In this document: positions 6,711 through 13,998 of the stretch, piece after piece
Position numbering within the stretch: the stretch's first letter is position 1
Layout of the letters: each line of letters opens with the position of its first letter
Assembly (NCBI GenBank): GCA_002085465.1
Contig: NBML01000074.1
Coordinates: 1 to 18,162 of the forward strand
Direction of reading: 5' to 3'
Length of the DNA: 18,162 nucleotides
Origin: Desulfobacteraceae bacterium 4572_89
Lineage (GTDB): Bacteria > Desulfobacterota > Desulfobacteria > Desulfobacterales > Desulfobacteraceae
The notes under the pieces: model-generated
The model's input: the letters and a program-made list of their open reading frames with translations, nothing else
What the model was told of the DNA's origin: nothing
Database searches by the model: none
Program-made: the position numbers and the translations under genes

Positions 6711-7361
6711 TTGGCTAAAGCTAACAAGAAATCAACTCCAGTGGCTGACGGTGAGGTCCCCACGCAAATAAAGAATCCTGAGCTGGTCCGGGAGAGGAGG
6801 CGGCATATTGTTGACTCAACGGTCAAGCTTTTTATAGAACACGGATATCACAAGACCACAACCCGGATGATCGCCAAGGCAGCTAATTTTTCCATTGGAT
6901 CTTTATATGAGTATGTCAGTTCCAAGGAAGATCTTCTTTATCTGGTCTGCAAGGCCATCCACGAGGAGGTCCAGGATGCTGTGGAAGATGCATTGTCCAA
7001 TAGTGCAAAGGAAAAAGAGCAACTGGCAGAGGTGATCCGCCAGTATTTTTATGTGTGTGACAAAATGGCAGACCATATCCTGCTCATGTACCAGGTGACC
7101 CAGTTTCTACCTGAAAAATGGAAGGAGAGGGTATTGGTTAATGAGTTAAATATCACTGATATTTTTATTCAGACCCTGGGAAAGCTATCGGGAAAGAATA
7201 AGTTTCCCATGCTTGATGGCAAAATTTTAAATCTTGTGGGACACAATATCTCCGTTCTGGGTCAGATGTGGGCTTTTCGCAGGTGGCATATAAAAAAGAG
7301 ATTTGCCATTGATGAATATATTTCCATTCAAACGGATTTTATTCTTGGGCTCATATTTTAA
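6711..7361 (+). CDS. TetR/AcrR-family transcriptional regulator
   Basis: A 216-residue one-component regulator. After a basic, low-complexity N-terminal tail of about 25 residues, the TetR helix-turn-helix spans about 31-77 (RRRHIVDSTVKLFIEHGYHK, TTTRMIAKAANFSIGSLYEY, VSSKEDLL). The rest is a helical ligand-binding domain. The start is TTG at 6711 because AAAGGAG lies five bases upstream; the first in-frame ATG is deep inside the HTH and would destroy it. Many TetR proteins of acyl-CoA metabolism release DNA on binding an acyl-CoA, and the neighbouring mutase, thiolase and hydroxyacyl-CoA dehydrogenase genes suggest a similar ligand. The operator just upstream and its twin at 5523-5540 make it the likely regulator of both clusters; this is inference, not shown. 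Confidence 0.9.
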   Translation: MAKANKKSTPVADGEVPTQIKNPELVRERRRHIVDSTVKLFIEHGYHKTTTRMIAKAANFSIGSLYEYVSSKEDLLYLVCKAIHEEVQDAVEDALSNSAKEKEQLAEVIRQYFYVCDKMADHILLMYQVTQFLPEKWKERVLVNELNITDIFIQTLGKLSGKNKFPMLDGKILNLVGHNISVLGQMWAFRRWHIKKRFAIDEYISIQTDFILGLIF

Positions 7362-7466
7362 AAATAAAATAAAGATTTATTTTTTTTAGAATATGTGTAA
7401 CTAAAGTAGTTTGTATAAACTCTGTTTAGTATGACCAAACTCTCTGTTTTTTTAAAAGGAGAAATA

Positions 7467-7766
7467 ATGATTACAGAACCTGAAGTATATATCCCTGAGA
7501 ATTCCATCAAAATCGTAACTGCCACCTCTCTTTTTGATGGCCACGATGCTTCCATTAATATCATGCGTAGAATCTTACAGGATTCCGGTGCCGAAGTAAT
7601 CCATATCGGTCATAACCGGTCTGCCAGGGAAGTCGTGGATGCAGCCATTGAAGAAGATGCCCAGGGAATTGCGGTTTCCAGTTACCAGGGAGGCCATGTG
7701 GAATATTTTAAATATATGGTGGACCTTTTAAAGGAAAGAGGGGGATCGCCAGGGCATGATCAATAA
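7467..7766 (+). CDS. icmF: IcmF-like mutase fragment 1: truncated B12-binding domain
   Basis: A 99-residue open frame. It has the N-terminal half of a cobalamin-binding Rossmann-like domain as found at the start of fused isobutyryl-CoA mutases: [19 protein letters not shown] (the D-x-H region that donates the axial His to cobalt), [20 protein letters not shown] and [20 protein letters not shown]. After KERG the reading breaks. The family's following 40 or so residues, including a glycine-rich segment, are missing, and the frame ends in GSPGHDQ. The ATG at 7467 has AAGGAG five bases upstream, a better start than the in-frame ATG at 7431. The next fragment starts within the last 11 bases and resumes the family sequence at the domain's C-terminal helix. 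An intact cofactor domain cannot be made from this DNA as written. Confidence 0.85.
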   Translation: MITEPEVYIPENSIKIVTATSLFDGHDASINIMRRILQDSGAEVIHIGHNRSAREVVDAAIEEDAQGIAVSSYQGGHVEYFKYMVDLLKERGGSPGHDQ

Positions 7767-9957
7767 TATGATGCAGGCCATGGATGTTCCGTCCGTTGAT
7801 TTTGACAACCTGGATTATTCCGGACTCAGTATTGAAAATAAATATATTACAGCTAATTTCATTTCTGCTGTTCAGGAAGCCAGTGCGTCTCACAAGGATA
7901 AACTGGATAATATCCTGGGCCGCATTAATGAAATGGCCAGGGACCGGGATGTGCCTGTAATAGGCCTCACCGGCACAGGTGGCGCAGGAAAATCCTCTTT
8001 GACCGACGAGTTGATTATTCGCATGTTAATGGATCTTAAGGATGTAAACATCGCCATTATCTCCAGTGACCCTTCCCGGCGCAAAACAGGAGGCGCCCTG
8101 CTGGGGGACAGGATCCGCATGAATTCAATTGATACTGAACGGGTATATATGCGTTCCCTTGCCACCCGGCGGTCCCAGACAGAATTGCCGGAATCCCTCC
8201 CCCATGCCGTGACCGTGGCCAAGGCTGCCGGGTATGATATCATCATTTTGGAGACTGCGGGAATTGGCCAGGGAGATTCCAGGGTAGTGGATTTGGTGGA
8301 CATGTCCGTCTATGTAATGACAGCAGAGTTTGGTGCACCATCCCAGCTTGAAAAAATTGATATGCTGGATTATGCCGATATAGTGGTGGTCAATAAATAC
8401 GAGAAAAAAGGGTCGGAAGATGCCATAAGGGATGTGCGGAAACAGGTCCAGAGAAACCGTAAGACATGGGATATGGATCCCAGGGATCTGCCGGTATATG
8501 GAACCATTGCTTCTAAATTCAATGATGACGGTATCACTGCCTTTTACCACGGCCTTCTGGATTTGATTGAAGAGAAAAAACAGATTTGTTACAAATCCTC
8601 CATTCCCAGAACAGATTGCAAGGAATCATCCTCCAAGACCATCATTATTCCCGGGGAGCGAACCAGATACCTGGCTGAAATTGCCGACTCAATCCGGGAA
8701 TACCATGAAACCACTGAGAGTCAGTCCAAAGCAGTCCGGCAGAGGTGGCATTTAATGGAAGCTGCAGATTTTCTAAAGGATTCAGTTCTAAAGGATTCAG
8801 TTCTAAAGGATTCAGGAATGGATGAGCTTTCACAATTCAAGGAAGCTGTTGCCCAGGCCCAGTCTCTGGTGGACAGGGAAACCGACCAGGTTCTCAAGGA
8901 ATTTAAACATTGTTCTGACATGTATGAAAAAGATGAACTTGTATACCATGTCCGGGGTAAAGAGTTCAGGCAGCCTTTGCACAGCCGGTCCCTTTCCCAT
9001 ACCATAATTCCCAAGATTGCCCTGCCAAAGTTCAAGGATCCAGGGGAGCAGTATTCCTGGATGCGCAAAGAGAATTTTGCCGGCAATTTTCCCTATACAG
9101 CCGGAGTATTCCCCTTAAAACGGGCGGATGAAGATCCCACAAGAATGTTTGCCGGGGAAGGGGGGCCTGCCGATACAAACAGGAGGTTCAAACTTTTGTC
9201 CGGGACATATCCTGCCAAACGTCTGTCCACAGCCTTTGATTCGGTTACCCTGTACGGGTTTGACCCGGACCTGCGGCCGGATATTTACGGGAAAATAGGT
9301 ACCTCCGGGGTGAGTATATGTACTTTGGATGATGTCAGCCTGCTCTATGACGGATTTGACCTCTGTGCCCCCAACACCTCGGTTTCCATGACCATTAACG
9401 GGCCAGCTCCCATGATGCTGGCCATGTTCATGAATACGGCAATTAATCAGCAGATGGAAGGGTTTAAAAAGGAAAAGGGCAGGGAACCTGACCCAGAAGA
9501 AGCTGCTGAAATAAAACAGTTTGCCCTGTCCAATGTCAGGGGAACCATCCAGGCAGATATTTTAAAGGAAGACCAGGGCCAGAATACCTGCATTTTTTCC
9601 ATTGAATTTGCCCTGAAAATGATGGGTGATATTCAGCAGTATTTTATTGATAATATGGTAAGAAATTTTTATTCAGTTTCCATTTCAGGATACCATATTG
9701 CCGAGGCTGGTGCCAATCCAATCACCCAACTGGCCTTGACCCTGTCCAATGGATTTACCTATGTGGAATATTATCTGTCCCGGGGTATGGATATTGACAG
9801 CTTTGCCCCTTCCCTGTCTTTTTTCTTTTCCAATGGAATGGATCCCGAGTACACAGTGATCGGCAGGGTGGCAAGAAGGATATGGGCTGTTGCCATGAAG
9901 TATAAATATAAGGGAAATGATCAGGACTACCCTCCAGGGTTTGTGCGCAATTTATGA
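7756..9957 (+). CDS. icmF: IcmF-like mutase fragment 2: MeaB-type GTPase chaperone domain plus most of the acyl-CoA mutase domain
   Basis: 733 residues. Residues about 66-290 are a MeaB-like P-loop GTPase: Walker [10 protein letters not shown] (73-81), ETAGIGQGD (166-174), and a base-recognition motif NKYE (213-216) instead of the general NKxD. Residues about 290-430 are a helical linker containing a perfect [15 protein letters not shown] repeat. From about 445 comes the substrate-binding TIM barrel with [45 protein letters not shown] and [13 protein letters not shown]. These read like the isobutyryl-CoA mutase fused family rather than methylmalonyl-CoA mutase. The enzyme interconverts isobutyryl-CoA and butyryl-CoA using adenosylcobalamin, with the GTPase gating cofactor loading. 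The frame is broken at both ends: it begins inside the B12 domain remnant, and after [12 protein letters not shown] it runs off into an unrelated tail. No SD precedes the ATG. Confidence 0.88.
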   Translation: MINNMMQAMDVPSVDFDNLDYSGLSIENKYITANFISAVQEASASHKDKLDNILGRINEMARDRDVPVIGLTGTGGAGKSSLTDELIIRMLMDLKDVNIAIISSDPSRRKTGGALLGDRIRMNSIDTERVYMRSLATRRSQTELPESLPHAVTVAKAAGYDIIILETAGIGQGDSRVVDLVDMSVYVMTAEFGAPSQLEKIDMLDYADIVVVNKYEKKGSEDAIRDVRKQVQRNRKTWDMDPRDLPVYGTIASKFNDDGITAFYHGLLDLIEEKKQICYKSSIPRTDCKESSSKTIIIPGERTRYLAEIADSIREYHETTESQSKAVRQRWHLMEAADFLKDSVLKDSVLKDSGMDELSQFKEAVAQAQSLVDRETDQVLKEFKHCSDMYEKDELVYHVRGKEFRQPLHSRSLSHTIIPKIALPKFKDPGEQYSWMRKENFAGNFPYTAGVFPLKRADEDPTRMFAGEGGPADTNRRFKLLSGTYPAKRLSTAFDSVTLYGFDPDLRPDIYGKIGTSGVSICTLDDVSLLYDGFDLCAPNTSVSMTINGPAPMMLAMFMNTAINQQMEGFKKEKGREPDPEEAAEIKQFALSNVRGTIQADILKEDQGQNTCIFSIEFALKMMGDIQQYFIDNMVRNFYSVSISGYHIAEAGANPITQLALTLSNGFTYVEYYLSRGMDIDSFAPSLSFFFSNGMDPEYTVIGRVARRIWAVAMKYKYKGNDQDYPPGFVRNL
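8771..8815 (+). repeat. 15 bp tandem repeat, three perfect copies, inside the mutase linker
   Basis: The unit TTCTAAAGGATTCAG is repeated three times without mismatch and encodes [15 protein letters not shown] (residues 339-353 of the fragment). It lies in the helical linker between the GTPase and mutase domains. Being a multiple of three, it can change copy number without breaking the frame. Identity at the DNA level points to a recent slippage expansion. Confidence 0.95.
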
Positions 9958-10567
9958 TAATTGCAACAGCCTTCATACCAATGCCTTTGACGAGGCCATT
10001 ACCACGCCCTCGGCAGAATCTGTTCGACGGGCCCTGGCCATCCAGCTTATTATTAACCGGGAATGGGGGCTTGCCACCAATGAAAATCCACTCCAGGGAA
10101 GTTTTATTGTGGATGAGCTTACAGACCTTGTGGAAGAGGCAGTTCTCATTGAGTTTGACAGGATAACGGAACGGGGCGGGGTCCTGGGTGCCATGGAAAC
10201 AGGTTTCCAAAGGGGTAAAATCCAGGAAGAGTCCATGTACTACGAGCATTTGAAACATAGCGGCAAACATCCCATTATCGGAGTCAATACCTTTGAGGAC
10301 CCGGATGCTGATTATGCGGACATGGCCAATCACCTTGAGCTTTCCCGGGCCACCAATGATCAGAAAGATGCCCAGCTGGAAAGGCTGGAAAATTTTAAGC
10401 GTGCCCACAGCAGTGAATCGGAACAGGCCCTTGAAGCTTTGAAGAAGACAGCCCTTACCGGGGAAAATCTCTTTGCCCAGCTCATGGAAACTGTGAAAAC
10501 CTGTTCCCTGGGTGCCATTACCCATGCATTGTATGAGGTGGGTGGGAAATATCGAAGGAATATGTAA
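9917..10567 (+). CDS. icmF: IcmF-like mutase fragment 3: C-terminal part of the mutase domain
   Basis: A 216-residue frame resuming the acyl-CoA mutase barrel with [65 protein letters not shown] and [12 protein letters not shown]. It ends at the family's normal C-terminus, [20 protein letters not shown]. It overlaps fragment 2 in another frame. Compared with the family as I remember it, about 25 residues between the YKGND-equivalent and the DIRTTLQ-equivalent are missing, including a QTSGRSLH-type segment that lines the active-site barrel. The ATG at the junction has no SD and probably is not a native start. The downstream thiolase begins 90 bp later. Family assignment is firm; as written the mutase cannot be assembled as one chain. 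Confidence 0.85.
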   Translation: MIRTTLQGLCAIYDNCNSLHTNAFDEAITTPSAESVRRALAIQLIINREWGLATNENPLQGSFIVDELTDLVEEAVLIEFDRITERGGVLGAMETGFQRGKIQEESMYYEHLKHSGKHPIIGVNTFEDPDADYADMANHLELSRATNDQKDAQLERLENFKRAHSSESEQALEALKKTALTGENLFAQLMETVKTCSLGAITHALYEVGGKYRRNM

Positions 10568-10630
10568 AAGCAGCTGGAAAAGCGAGAAAAGCTGGAGCAG
10601 CGGGAAAAGCTGGAGCAGCTGGAAAAGAGA
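10568..10630 (+). repeat. 18 bp-periodic purine-rich repeat directly after the mutase stop codon
   Basis: Immediately after the TAA at 10565-10567 come 21 codons in the same frame, then another TAA (10631-10633). They read KQLEKR-EKLEQR-EKLEQL-EKR, built on an 18 bp unit like GAAAAGCTGGAGCAGCGG. The peptide would be a charged coiled-coil-like helix, but it lies beyond the conserved C-terminus and would need stop read-through. The stretch fills most of the spacer before the thiolase SD. Confidence 0.85.
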
Positions 10631-10657
10631 TAACAATTTATGTGAGGAGATGAACAT

Positions 10658-11833
10658 ATGAATAAAGCAGTCATTGTCAGTGCAACAAGAACACCCCTGG
10701 GCAGTTTTGGCGGGACATTGAGTAAAATAGGTGCCACCGATCTCGGGGCCCATGTGATTAAGGAAGCCATAAAACGGGCCAATATAGATGAAAAAGAAAT
10801 AGATGAATGTATCATGGGAATAGTCTTGCCCTGCGGGTATGGGCAGAACCCGGGAAAGCAGGCTGCTGTTAAAGCCAGTCTTCCCTGGGAAGTGGAAGCC
10901 ATTACCATTAACAAGGTTTGCGGTTCTTCCCTAAAGGCAGTGATGCTGGCAGCACAGGCTATTCAATGTGGGGATGCCAACGTGGTGGTGGCCGGTGGCA
11001 TGGAAAATATGAGTATGGCCCCCTATTATATGGATAAGGCCCGGTGGGGCCATCGTATGGGGCCGGGTAGAATCGAGGATCATATGATCCATGACGGACT
11101 CTGGGACATTGTTAATGATTTTCACATGGGTATGTCCAACGAGCTTTGTTCTGAACGCTGGGAAGTAACAAGAGAGGACCAGGACAGGTTTGCGGCCCAG
11201 TCCTATGCAAGGGCAAATGCCTCAGTGGTTTCCGGCCGGTTCAGGGATGAGATTGTGCCTGTTGAAGTGCCCCAGAGAAAAGGTGACCCAAAGATATTTG
11301 ATACAGATGAATGTCCCCAGGAGTCCAGTTATGAGTTTTTGTCCAAAATGAGACCGGCCTTTAAAAAGGGCGGGGTTGGAACTGCTGGAAATGCTTCCAT
11401 TATTTCCGATGGTGCCTCAGCTCTGGTGGTAATGAGCGAGCAAAAAGCCAAAGAGCTTGGATGCACAATCATGGCTGAAATCGGTGCCCAGGCCTCCCAT
11501 GGCATTGATATGAAATACGTTTTAATGGCTCCCATTTATGCCATTCCCAAGGTGCTGAAAAAACAGGGCCTTTCCATTTCAGATATTGATCTATTTGAGA
11601 TCAACGAGGCCTTTGCAGGTTCATCCACGGGCATTAACAAGGTCCTGGAACTTGATCCTGAAAAAGTAAACGTCAACGGCGGCAGTGTCGCCCTGGGCCA
11701 TCCCATTGGCGGATCAGGCGCCAGGGTGCTTACCACCTTGCTCCATGAAATGGAAAAGCGTGACTTGAATACAGGGCTTGCATCCCTGTGCCTGGGCGGT
11801 GGAGAAGCAGTGGCCCTGATCGTTAACCGGTAA
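10658..11833 (+). CDS. Acetyl-CoA acetyltransferase (thiolase II family)
   Basis: A complete 391-residue thiolase. The nucleophile Cys88 is in NKVCGSSLKAV, His348 in GGSVALGHPIGGSGAR and the second cysteine Cys378 in LASLCLGGGEAVAL; NEAFA is also present. It cleaves acetoacetyl-CoA with CoA to two acetyl-CoA (or runs in reverse), the last step for butyryl-CoA and for acetoacetate activated by the acetoacetyl-CoA synthetase at the left edge. The segment around SMAPYYMDKARWGHRMG resembles short-chain biosynthetic/acetoacetyl-CoA thiolases rather than long-chain FadA types. AGGAG lies eight bases before the ATG. It is followed 58 bp later by the hydroxyacyl-CoA dehydrogenase gene, its metabolic predecessor, suggesting one transcript from the mutase onward. 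All key residues are intact. Confidence 0.92.
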   Translation: MNKAVIVSATRTPLGSFGGTLSKIGATDLGAHVIKEAIKRANIDEKEIDECIMGIVLPCGYGQNPGKQAAVKASLPWEVEAITINKVCGSSLKAVMLAAQAIQCGDANVVVAGGMENMSMAPYYMDKARWGHRMGPGRIEDHMIHDGLWDIVNDFHMGMSNELCSERWEVTREDQDRFAAQSYARANASVVSGRFRDEIVPVEVPQRKGDPKIFDTDECPQESSYEFLSKMRPAFKKGGVGTAGNASIISDGASALVVMSEQKAKELGCTIMAEIGAQASHGIDMKYVLMAPIYAIPKVLKKQGLSISDIDLFEINEAFAGSSTGINKVLELDPEKVNVNGGSVALGHPIGGSGARVLTTLLHEMEKRDLNTGLASLCLGGGEAVALIVNR

Positions 11834-11891
11834 GTATATAAACATAAAATTGTCTAAATTATACATATGAGTATGGAATAAGGAGAAAAAA

Positions 11892-12743
11892 ATGGGCGTA
11901 GAAAAATTTGGTGTAATTGGTTCAGGGCAGATGGGAAATGGAATTGCCCAGGTAGCGGCAGCCAGTGGACTTAGGGTTTTGATGAGTGATATAAAAAAAG
12001 AATTTTGTGAAAAGGGCGTGGCAAACATTGCCAAAAACCTGGACCGGATGGTTTCCAAGGGCAAACTGGATGAAGAAGGAAAAGCAGCAATCCTGGGCAG
12101 GATTGAAACCACCACTGAACTTTCCGATATGGAATCCGTTGATTTCGTTGTGGAGGCTGCCGTGGAGAGGGAAGATCTGAAATTTAACATTTTTGAGGAT
12201 CTGGACAAAATTTGCGCGCCCCATGTGGTTTTGTCCACCAATACCTCATCCATCCCCATTGGCAGGATTGCAGCCAGAACATCCAGGCCGGACAAGGTAA
12301 TCGGCATGCATTTCATGAATCCAGTGCCTGTGATGAAACTGGTGGAGGTGATCAGAGGTCTTGCCACGTCCCAGGAAACTTTTGATCTGACCTGGGAGCT
12401 GTGTGAAAAATTTGGGAAAACCCCGGCCGAGGCCAATGATTTCCCAGGGTTTATCGCCAATAGAATTCTCATGCCCATGATCAATGAGGCTGTTTTCTGC
12501 CTCTACCAGAGTGTGGGAAAACCAGAGGATATTGACACGGTCATGAAACTGGGCATGAACCATCCCATGGGCCCCCTTGCCCTGGCAGACCTCATAGGTC
12601 TGGATACCTGCCTTGCCATAATGGAAACCCTGTATGACGGTTTCAAGGATTCCAAGTACAGGGCCTGTCCTTTGCTTAGAAAATATGTGGAAGCTGGATG
12701 GCTTGGTAGAAAAACTGGAAAAGGGTTTTATGACTATAGTTGA
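11892..12743 (+). CDS. hbd: 3-hydroxybutyryl-CoA dehydrogenase
   Basis: A 283-residue protein, the normal length for the monofunctional enzyme. It has an N-terminal NAD-binding Rossmann motif GSGQMGNGIAQ (10-20), STNTSSIPI, the catalytic His region GMHFMNPVPVMKLVEV, NDFPGFIANRILMPMINEA, and the C-terminal dimerisation domain ending GRKTGKGFYDYS. It oxidises 3-hydroxybutyryl-CoA to acetoacetyl-CoA with NAD+. AAGGAG sits six bases before the ATG. It lies between thiolase and the M24 peptidase, and its last 14 bases overlap the likely peptidase start. Together with the mutase and thiolase it forms the lower part of a butyryl-CoA route. The matching enoyl-CoA hydratase and acyl-CoA dehydrogenase are not in this plus-strand run, so they may be borrowed from the divergent operon. 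Confidence 0.93.
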   Translation: MGVEKFGVIGSGQMGNGIAQVAAASGLRVLMSDIKKEFCEKGVANIAKNLDRMVSKGKLDEEGKAAILGRIETTTELSDMESVDFVVEAAVEREDLKFNIFEDLDKICAPHVVLSTNTSSIPIGRIAARTSRPDKVIGMHFMNPVPVMKLVEVIRGLATSQETFDLTWELCEKFGKTPAEANDFPGFIANRILMPMINEAVFCLYQSVGKPEDIDTVMKLGMNHPMGPLALADLIGLDTCLAIMETLYDGFKDSKYRACPLLRKYVEAGWLGRKTGKGFYDYS

Positions 12744-13956
12744 TTCGGGCAGCCAGTATACCCGGTATACCCGGTTTTTTAGTCTTTCAGAGCTTGATGC
12801 AAGAATTCAGGGCCTTCAGAAAATTCTGGAAAACCAGGATGTTGACGGGGTCCTGATTGTTCAAAGGGCAGATCTGTTTTATTATGCCGGTACCACCCAG
12901 CAGGCATGGCTCTATGTCCCTGTCCAGGGAACTCCTGTTCTCATGGTTTTTAAGGATTTTAAACGGGCTGCCCAGGAGTCCGGTCTTGACCAGATTCTTG
13001 CCCTGATCAGCCCCAAAAAAATTCCAGACACATTGGAGGGCCTGGGTATAACTCTTCCAGGCCGCCTTGGGCTGGAGCTGGATGTAATGCCTGCCAATCA
13101 ATATTTCATGTTTCAGGATATATTTGCTGAAACCGTTATTGTTGATATCTCCAGTCAGATCCGTCTCCAGAGGGCTGTTAAATCAGAGTTTGAAATTAAT
13201 TGTGTGAGACAGGCCTCTGTACTGGCAGACCAGGTGGCAGCCAGGGTACCGGATCTGCTCAGGGTCGGCATGACGGAAATCGAGCTGGCCGGAATGCTGG
13301 AGGCCCATGCCAGGAAACTGGGGCACCAGGGATTGATCCGCATGCGCCTCTGGGATAATTATCTTTTTTACGGCCATATCATGTGCGGACCAGGGGCTGC
13401 TGTTCCCGGATCATTTGCCTCTCCCACCAGCGGGTTAGGGCTTAATCCTAATATAGCCCAGGGCCCTGGGTTTTCACCTATTAAACCCAATGAACCAATT
13501 CTTGTGGACTATGTATTTTCCCTTAACGGATATTTAAGTGACCATACAAGGATTTTTTCCCTGGGAGAAGTGTCCGGGGAATTGTACAAGGCCCATGAAG
13601 CCATGGTGGAGATCCAGGAAATAGTTAAAAAAGCAGCAATGCCCGGTGCGGTTACAGGGGATATTTATGAAACCATGATTACCATGGCAAAAGAAAAAGG
13701 ATACAAAGAGTTTTTCATGGGGGCCTCGGAGCCGAAAATACGCTTTGCCGGCCATGGTCTGGGCATTGAACTGGATGAGTTTCCCTTTATTGCCCAGGGC
13801 CAGACCCTTGCCCTGGAAAAAAATATGCTCATTGCCCTGGAGCCCAAGGCAGTTATACCTGGAAAAGGGGTAGTGGGCATTGAGAATACCTTGTTAGTCA
13901 CAGACAACGGGCTTGAATCCCTGACTAAATATCCAGATTCCATTACATCGGTATAG
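12730..13956 (+). CDS. M24-family metallopeptidase (Xaa-Pro aminopeptidase / creatinase fold)
   Basis: A 408-residue protein with an N-terminal creatinase-like domain (about 20-145) and a C-terminal pita-bread metallopeptidase domain (about 155-400). The expected five metal ligands are visible: Asp260 (ILVDY), Asp271 (SDHTR), His342 (GHGLGIELDE), Glu371 (LEPK) and Glu385 (GIENT), so it is probably catalytically competent. I choose the ATG at 12730, overlapping the dehydrogenase stop by 14 bases. A longer in-frame start at 12634 would add residues unlike the family from within the dehydrogenase gene. Only a weak purine-rich SD is seen, consistent with translational coupling. The substrate is unknown: a prolyl dipeptide is the default, but a C-N bond in a creatine-like compound is possible. 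Why it sits in an acyl-CoA operon is unclear. Confidence 0.88.
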   Translation: MTIVDSGSQYTRYTRFFSLSELDARIQGLQKILENQDVDGVLIVQRADLFYYAGTTQQAWLYVPVQGTPVLMVFKDFKRAAQESGLDQILALISPKKIPDTLEGLGITLPGRLGLELDVMPANQYFMFQDIFAETVIVDISSQIRLQRAVKSEFEINCVRQASVLADQVAARVPDLLRVGMTEIELAGMLEAHARKLGHQGLIRMRLWDNYLFYGHIMCGPGAAVPGSFASPTSGLGLNPNIAQGPGFSPIKPNEPILVDYVFSLNGYLSDHTRIFSLGEVSGELYKAHEAMVEIQEIVKKAAMPGAVTGDIYETMITMAKEKGYKEFFMGASEPKIRFAGHGLGIELDEFPFIAQGQTLALEKNMLIALEPKAVIPGKGVVGIENTLLVTDNGLESLTKYPDSITSV

Positions 13957-13998
13957 GACCTGTTTGAGTAAAAATTAAAAAAAGTAAATACCTGGAAC

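Noticed and set aside
7362..7466. Cobalamin riboswitch or TetR operator in front of the mutase gene
   Set aside because: The 105 bp gap is AT-rich and too short for a B12 riboswitch. No GAGCGCTC core is present; only weak short inverted repeats (ACTAAA/TTTAGT) are seen.
9755..10753. 332-codon minus-strand frame opposite the mutase end and thiolase start, with a Leu/Phe-rich stretch
   Set aside because: The hydrophobic stretch is the complement of the purine-rich repeat at 10568-10630. The strand opposite clearly encodes mutase and thiolase.
12634..12729. Longer start for the M24 peptidase inside the dehydrogenase gene
   Set aside because: The extra residues are out-of-frame dehydrogenase sequence and do not resemble the creatinase N-terminus.
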